64,000 bases of DNA, from contig JADKID010000045.1 in NCBI GenBank assembly GCA_016721425.1, forward strand, positions 1 through 64,000, given 5' to 3'. The position numbers and the translations under genes are program-made. This document shows, in pieces, positions 59,327 through 64,000 of this stretch (the stretch's first letter is position 1; every line of letters starts with the position of its first letter). The notes under the pieces are model-generated. The model searched no databases. It was not told where the DNA came from and was given only the letters and a program-made list of their open reading frames with translations. The DNA is from Bryobacterales bacterium. Its GTDB lineage: Bacteria; Acidobacteriota; Terriglobia; Bryobacterales; Bryobacteraceae.

Positions 59327-60810
59327 ACGGGTGGAGCCTCACTGAGCGGGGAATGCGGCGTCCCCAGGCCAAGTTCCAACTTGGCAGCTGGCCGCTGGTG
59401 CCGGAAGCAGGCGGACGCGCTGAAGCGGTCGAGCCGCTGTTCGACCAGTTGGCCGGCGAGTTCGGCGAACGCCCCGGCGCCTGTGGGACAGAGGCTCGAC
59501 CCTGGCTCCCGATAGAGCTCGATCGAGTCCCCGCCGGCGAGTGGGATGCTGAGTTTCCACAGCTCATGGCCAGCGGGCTGGTCCCCGTCGTGAAAGGTCT
59601 GGCCCTGGAGGCTGGCGTGAACGACGGCAAATCCGAAGGAACGGTAGTTGTGGAGGATTGCGGACCAGCAGGCCTCCGGCGTGGAGGCTGCCTGCAACTC
59701 AGCGGCGAAGTTGGCGAGCGACAACTGCCGATTGAGCAGCAACCTGAGTGTCCCTCCACTGAGCAGTCTGCCGGCCACCCCGAATTCGACGTAGCCGAGG
59801 CGCCGGATTCCGGCAAGGGACACTGCGCAGAACGTCACCAGAACCGGCCCTGTGTATCCTTGCCAGAAACTACCCAGAAGGGCCAGGGCCGCCCCCATGC
59901 CGCATACGCCATAGAGGACAAGGGTGACCCTGCGGGGTGTCAGCCCCTGGGCCAACAGGCGGTGGTGGATATGTCCTCTATCTGCCCCGAAGATCGGCTG
60001 CTGCCGGAGGAACCGCCGGACGATCGACAACCCTGTATCGAGCAGGGGAATAGCCAGCGCCATCAGCGGTGCGGTCATACCGAGCAGCGTTGCGGACTTC
60101 TGCCCCCATTCCACCGCGAAGATCCCCAGTAGAAAGCCAATCGGCAGGCTGCCACAATCGCCCAGAAAGATGGAGGCAGGATTGGAGTTGTACCGGAGGA
60201 AACCCAGCAGCGCACCAGCCAGGGGCGCGGTAGCCAGAGCGAGCCCGGTATCACCGTGGAGAAGTGCCGCGATCAGAGTGGTGGCGGCGGCGAAGAGTCC
60301 AACCCCGGAGGCAAGTCCGTCGACGCCGTCAATGAGGTTCACCGCGTTGGTGCAGCCGATGAGCCAGACCAGGGTGACGCCATAGCTGAACCAGACGGGC
60401 AAGCTGTAGCCGCGTACGCCCGAGATCATCACGCCGCCAAGAGTCACGGCCAAACCGACGGCCGCCAACTGCCCGAGCAGCTTCTGCCAGGGTTTCAAGC
60501 CGTAGATATCGTCAATGAGCCCCGTGGCGAACATCACCACCACGGCAGGCAAGAGACGGAGCATGGAAGGGGCCCAACTCCGGATGATCTCGCCGCCGTC
60601 TAGCTGGCTGACGAGCAAGACGAGGCAGGCACCGAGAATCGCCAGCAGAATGGCTATTCCGCCGACCCGTGAGACGGGCCGGCTATGGATCTTCCGATTG
60701 CCGTCGGGATGGTCCACAAGCCCGGCACGTTCCGACCAAGTTCTAATCAGCGGGGTGGAAGCTAGGGCGAGGAGAAACGAAACCGCGCCGAGCAACATTA
60801 TGGACAACAT
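59323..60810 (-). CDS. wecA: WecA/MraY-family undecaprenyl-phosphate sugar-1-phosphate transferase with C-terminal extension
   Basis: 495 residues. Residues 1-330 are a polytopic PNPT enzyme: KIHSRPVSRVGGIAILLA, FATGLIDDIYGLKPWQK (DD motif), TNAVNLIDGVDGLASGVG (NxxNxxDGxDGL), SIFLGDCGSLPIGFLLG, and RGHIHHRLLAQGLTPRRV (HIHH). It loads a sugar-1-phosphate onto the lipid carrier, the first step of repeat-unit synthesis. The last 130-150 residues form a soluble extension (LANFAAELQAASTPEACWSAILHNYRSFGFAVV), GAF-like, seen in acidobacterial WecA homologues; its role is not known. It lies 46 bases after the GT4 gene. Confidence 0.93.
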   Translation of the reverse strand: MLSIMLLGAVSFLLALASTPLIRTWSERAGLVDHPDGNRKIHSRPVSRVGGIAILLAILGACLVLLVSQLDGGEIIRSWAPSMLRLLPAVVVMFATGLIDDIYGLKPWQKLLGQLAAVGLAVTLGGVMISGVRGYSLPVWFSYGVTLVWLIGCTNAVNLIDGVDGLASGVGLFAAATTLIAALLHGDTGLALATAPLAGALLGFLRYNSNPASIFLGDCGSLPIGFLLGIFAVEWGQKSATLLGMTAPLMALAIPLLDTGLSIVRRFLRQQPIFGADRGHIHHRLLAQGLTPRRVTLVLYGVCGMGAALALLGSFWQGYTGPVLVTFCAVSLAGIRRLGYVEFGVAGRLLSGGTLRLLLNRQLSLANFAAELQAASTPEACWSAILHNYRSFGFAVVHASLQGQTFHDGDQPAGHELWKLSIPLAGGDSIELYREPGSSLCPTGAGAFAELAGQLVEQRLDRFSASACFRHQRPAAKLELGLGTPHSPLSEAPPV

Positions 60811-60856
60811 GGTTTCCTCACAGAGAGCTCATCGCTTGCGAAATGGAAGTATTGAG

Positions 60857-62047
60857 TCAGTTTGCGCGGTCCGGCACAGCATGGCTGTGAGCGGCCGCAG
60901 GTTGGTAGACAACCGCCGCCTGGGCCTCTTGCAGCGGCGGGAGTCCGAGCACCTCCCGATAGATTCCGGCCGTGCGGGCCGCCATCCGCTCGGCGACAAA
61001 CTCAGCGCGGAAACGCACCGCCGCCGCGGCGCCCAATCTGCCGCGCAAATGATGGTCCTGGAGAAGGAGTGAGATGGCGTCCGAGAGGGCGCGCACGTCG
61101 CTGGGCGGCACGGTAAGGCCGGTTTCACCGTGAAGAGAGACTTCCGGCACTCCGGAATCCAGATCCGTGTTGATGACGGGCTTGCCATAAGACATGGCTT
61201 CCAACTGGACCAGTCCGAATGCCTCGGCCCGCGTAATGGAGGGCATCACAACGACATCGGCGGCGCGATAGAGCGGGGCCAGATCCTCGACATAACCCAG
61301 CAGGCGGACTCGATCCGTCAAACGGTTCGAATCAATAAGCGACTGGAGACGGGCGTGAAGCGGCCCGGTGCCGACGATGGTGAGGCGGGCATCGACGTGA
61401 ACCATGGCGCGAATCAGAAACTCGAAACCCTTGTAAGGCACCAATCGTCCGACGGCCAGAACCGACGGCGGGGCGTCGGATTCGTTCCCGGCGCCCCCAG
61501 CCGGCAAGAACGTTGGCGGGACAGGGATCCCCAATGGAACGACGCGGCATTTCCTAAGATAAGGGCGCAGCTCGGCGGACGAGAGGGCGTATCTGCGAGA
61601 AGTGGCAATGACGACCGAAGCACGCTCCATCACCTCAGCGACGAATGGATCTGTCAGCCTTCTGAGCCGCTCTTTGCCGACAATGTCGCTCTGATGGGTC
61701 ACAACGAGAGGACCTCTGTAGCCGGAAGCCAGGACAGCGACGGCGGCGGCGGGATTTGGGAAGTGCAGGTGGACGATGTCGGCGTTGGTGCGGCGAAGCT
61801 CCAGCGCCATGGTGGGGGAGACCGGGGCGGAGGCAAACACTCCGAGAGTGGCGAGTTTTCTGACACTGACTCCGTCCGTGACCTGATGTTCGGTGCGCCA
61901 CGAATCGTTCGAGACAATCACCTCCACCTGCATGTTCGAGGACAGGCAGGAAGCGAGATCGCGAAGATGCGTTTCCATCCCGCCCATGTGCGGGGGATAG
62001 AACTTGCCAACATGCAGCACACGGACAGACTGGGCAGACTGATGCAT
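60857..62047 (-). CDS. Glycosyltransferase family 4
   Basis: 396 residues, GT-B fold. RVLHVGKFYPPHMGGMETHL is the N-terminal sugar-acceptor half; APPSVLAVGRLVPYKGFEFLIRAM and AEAFGLVQLEAMSYGKPVIN (EX7E-type) are the donor-binding half. The ATG at 62047 is set by aaggag eight bases upstream; the longer frame to 62161 has no homology. It adds a sugar to the lipid-linked repeat unit. The donor is unknown. Confidence 0.92.
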   Translation of the reverse strand: MHQSAQSVRVLHVGKFYPPHMGGMETHLRDLASCLSSNMQVEVIVSNDSWRTEHQVTDGVSVRKLATLGVFASAPVSPTMALELRRTNADIVHLHFPNPAAAVAVLASGYRGPLVVTHQSDIVGKERLRRLTDPFVAEVMERASVVIATSRRYALSSAELRPYLRKCRVVPLGIPVPPTFLPAGGAGNESDAPPSVLAVGRLVPYKGFEFLIRAMVHVDARLTIVGTGPLHARLQSLIDSNRLTDRVRLLGYVEDLAPLYRAADVVVMPSITRAEAFGLVQLEAMSYGKPVINTDLDSGVPEVSLHGETGLTVPPSDVRALSDAISLLLQDHHLRGRLGAAAAVRFRAEFVAERMAARTAGIYREVLGLPPLQEAQAAVVYQPAAAHSHAVPDRAN

Positions 62048-62102
62048 AGACTGGGCTCCTTGATTCCAAGCGAGAGAGGACAAGACAGCGATTACGGCGG
62101 GA

Positions 62103-63269
62103 CTACGACGCACCCAGAGCGCCCGGCGCCAACAACTGGCAAAGCTGCTGACCCTGGTCATATCGAGCTCGGAGGAAGTTCTGAGAGGAATTTGTAAGCG
62201 AAATTCGATCCTGCGGCACGGTCAGCAACCGCCGTACGCAGCTGGCAAACCCGGCTGGCTGATCGGCAACGAGAAGGTGAACATCATGCTGAAAGCCGGT
62301 TCCCTCATTACCGACGGAGGTGGTAACGATGGGGAGTCCTTGCTCGGCCGCATTGACAGTCTTCAGCTTCAGGCTGGCGCCACGCTGCATGGGGTTGACG
62401 AAAACCGAGCTATCACGGTAAACAGCCGTGAGGTCGCGGGCGTTAAGGAGCAGAGTGCAATCCCCACGTTCCTGGGCCCGGCGAAGGGATGAGGGAAGTG
62501 AGTTCCCCAGCAGCGACCCGGCGATGGTGAACCGGTAGCCAGGGATCTGCCGCAGCGCGGGCTGCACCTCACTGAGGTACCATTCAAGCCCCTGGATGTT
62601 GGTGGGCGCCACCAGATTGCCGACGAACAGCACGTTGGCGCCCGGCACCGGACGGGGAGGCAGCATGGTCCGGGCTATGGGCGGGGGCAGCCAAGTGGCG
62701 CGACCGGCTTCACCGGGATGGGCTTGGGCCCACTTGCGGTGGTGGTCGCTGGAAATGAACCACAGCTCATCGGCCTTCGAGAAGACGGACGGCGACCACG
62801 ATTGAAATCGCCGTGCCTCCAGAGCATAGTAGGCTTGCTTCCAGGCACTGGGGCTGGCCTTGCGCAGATCGGTCAGGAACTCGGGCTCATCGTTGTGGAC
62901 TCTGAGGATCACCCGGGAAGTGTGGAGCTGCGGGTTTTCCAGGATTGAGCCGGTGAACTCCTGTTCGAGCAGGGCCAGATCGTAGTGCGGCCAGAGCGGG
63001 ACAGATCGCAAACCGCGTCTGGTGCTGACCTGCAACGGCAGACTGGACAACAGGCCTGCGAGGTTGGACCGTCGCTCGATCAGATCCAACTGCGCAACGC
63101 GCCCCTGGACGACGCTGAGCTCGTCGGGGCTGGGCCGGTTGCGGACCGTGGCGACTAGGTGGATCCGGTGACCCAAATCCGCCAGGGCGCGGACTCGGCC
63201 CCAAATATCCACCCTGCCACCGTGGTGCGGAGGGTAGGGGAAGTCGCTAGCTACGTGCAGAATGTCCAT
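62103..63269 (-). CDS. Glycosyltransferase family 4-like
   Basis: 388 residues from the ATG at 63269; the frame is open upstream, but that part overlaps the polymerase. DILHVASDFPYPPHHGGRVDIWG is the N-terminal GT-B half. NVLFVGNLVAPTNIQGLEWYLSEVQPALRQIPGYRFTIAG and VFVNPMQRGASLKLKTVNAAEQGLPIVTT are the donor half, of the type seen in sugar transferases with a glycosyl-4,4-like domain (Glyco_trans_1_4). Its start overlaps the polymerase stop by 23 bases. It adds a second sugar. Confidence 0.9.
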   Translation of the reverse strand: MDILHVASDFPYPPHHGGRVDIWGRVRALADLGHRIHLVATVRNRPSPDELSVVQGRVAQLDLIERRSNLAGLLSSLPLQVSTRRGLRSVPLWPHYDLALLEQEFTGSILENPQLHTSRVILRVHNDEPEFLTDLRKASPSAWKQAYYALEARRFQSWSPSVFSKADELWFISSDHHRKWAQAHPGEAGRATWLPPPIARTMLPPRPVPGANVLFVGNLVAPTNIQGLEWYLSEVQPALRQIPGYRFTIAGSLLGNSLPSSLRRAQERGDCTLLLNARDLTAVYRDSSVFVNPMQRGASLKLKTVNAAEQGLPIVTTSVGNEGTGFQHDVHLLVADQPAGFASCVRRLLTVPQDRISLTNSSQNFLRARYDQGQQLCQLLAPGALGAS

Positions 63270-64000
63270 TGGACGTGTACTCCCTCCACCCGAGCCCGTA
63301 CACGAGCAGCACGTTATAGGAAACCAGGCTGTCGCTGTACGTGCAAAGGGCAACGGTGACGAAGAGGATCGCCGCCATGAGTGTGAAATGGCTGGAGCGG
63401 ATGCAAGCCTTGACGATCCGGCTGACAAAGACGAAGTAGCCGAGGAGAAACGGGACGCCAAGGTAGACCGCGAAGTTCATCAGCATGGTCTTGGCGCTGG
63501 CGTTTTCCGAGGAGGTGAGGTAGAGGACAACCTCTTCGAAGTTCAGAGGGATGGGCGCGACTTGCGAGGCGGTCCGGATGGCATCTGGCAGGTATTCGCT
63601 GAGGGCCGGGTAGAATCCACCGAAGCCAACGCCGAGCGGATTGTGCAGGACCACGAGGGAGGCCCAGAGAGCGAGCGTACCGCGTGTGGCGAGAGTGGCC
63701 GTCTCCGACAGCAGCTCCAGCGTGGAGAGTGAGAGAAACCGGTCCGCCGCCAGATAGGCGATTGGCGCGGCCAGAAGAAGGTATCCACAGAGCCGTCCGA
63801 AGTGACCGCGAACTGTGAACAGGCTCAGCGCCACCACTAGGGCTAGGGTCAGGATTCCGCCCTTGGAGCCGCCGGCGGCGAGCAATAGCCCGGTGGTGGC
63901 GAAGAAGGCGACCTGGGCCCAGCGACGAACCGAAAGCGCGGCGCTGAGAATCCCAAGCGTCGCCAAGGTGAGTGAAAGGGCGCTCGCCTCCGAATTAAAT
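63247..64000 (-). CDS. O-antigen ligase/polymerase-like membrane protein (5' part outside the window)
   Basis: The frame is open to the window's end, giving at least 250 residues. Several membrane helices: RWAQVAFFATTGLLLAAGGSKGGILTLALVVALSL, GYLLLAAPIAYLAADRF, LWASLVVLHNPLGVGFGGFYPALSEYL (the large periplasmic loop with the conserved NPLGxGxG), and YFVFVSRIVKACI. This is a Wzy/O-antigen ligase that polymerises or transfers lipid-linked polysaccharide. It overlaps the next gene by 23 bases. The start lies beyond 64000. Confidence 0.88.
   Translation of the reverse strand, partial: FNSEASALSLTLATLGILSAALSVRRWAQVAFFATTGLLLAAGGSKGGILTLALVVALSLFTVRGHFGRLCGYLLLAAPIAYLAADRFLSLSTLELLSETATLATRGTLALWASLVVLHNPLGVGFGGFYPALSEYLPDAIRTASQVAPIPLNFEEVVLYLTSSENASAKTMLMNFAVYLGVPFLLGYFVFVSRIVKACIRSSHFTLMAAILFVTVALCTYSDSLVSYNVLLVYGLGWREYTSNGHSARS

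Overview
The window is a high-GC bacterial chromosome segment. The gene content points to an acidobacterium of the Solibacter/Bryobacter/Paludibaculum type: an Oar-like TonB receptor with a carboxypeptidase-like N-terminal domain, NHL-repeat proteins, a cytochrome c/copper monooxygenase fusion, GH29 and GH106-like glycosidases, and a WecA with a C-terminal extension. This placement is inferred from gene families; no marker gene is present to prove it.

Layout. (1) 1-3.7 kb holds no intact gene. It is a fossil of a conjugative/integrative element whose genes can still be read through many frameshifts, in order ssb - traF - traB - excisionase - tyrosine integrase. It abuts an oddly altered tRNA-Gly(CCC) at 3.93-4.0 kb, the likely old attachment site. 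(2) 4.1-14.2 kb: thiol peroxidase, a DUF2202 ferritin-like protein, an alpha-L-fucosidase facing a giant GH106-like glycosidase, then a cytochrome P450 translationally coupled to a cytochrome c/copper type II monooxygenase-like protein, and an RRM protein. (3) 14.3-21.4 kb: a serine-biosynthesis pair (class V aminotransferase + SerA), YqeY, OsmC, four 102-bp tandem repeats, a zinc-ribbon membrane protein, a nucleoside phosphorylase and a methyltransferase.

(4) 21.5-29.3 kb is an arsenic-resistance island: ArsR, a redox-active disulfide protein, a DGC zinc-binding protein, ArsF-like, ArsG-like, a flavin reductase, an ArsP-type permease and an ACR3 arsenite pump. A frameshifted octaheme cytochrome with a membrane tail interrupts it. 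A 62-bp perfect direct repeat and a leftover permease 3' end show that this block was inserted by recombination inside the permease gene. (5) 29.4-37.4 kb: a NarL-type two-component pair, then a probable glucosylglycerate (compatible solute) locus: a HAD phosphatase facing gpgS, a second glycosyltransferase and a mechanosensitive-channel-like membrane protein.

(6) 37.6-56.5 kb: a hybrid histidine kinase with a periplasmic sensor, a sugar isomerase-like protein, a transporter fused to a solute-binding domain, a TonB-dependent receptor interrupted at a G10 tract (candidate phase variation), an outer-membrane barrel, an NHL protein, a ferredoxin, an OPT transporter, a metallo-beta-lactamase-fold hydrolase and a membrane spermidine-synthase-like protein. 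(7) 56.6-64 kb: an exopolysaccharide cluster on the minus strand (O-antigen polymerase, two GT4 enzymes, WecA, two SGNH hydrolases) converging on a NusG-like antiterminator with a frameshifted tail.

Three otherwise healthy genes (cytochrome, TonB receptor, NusG-like) each carry one single-base frame break. Sequencing or assembly error must be excluded before these are read as biology.
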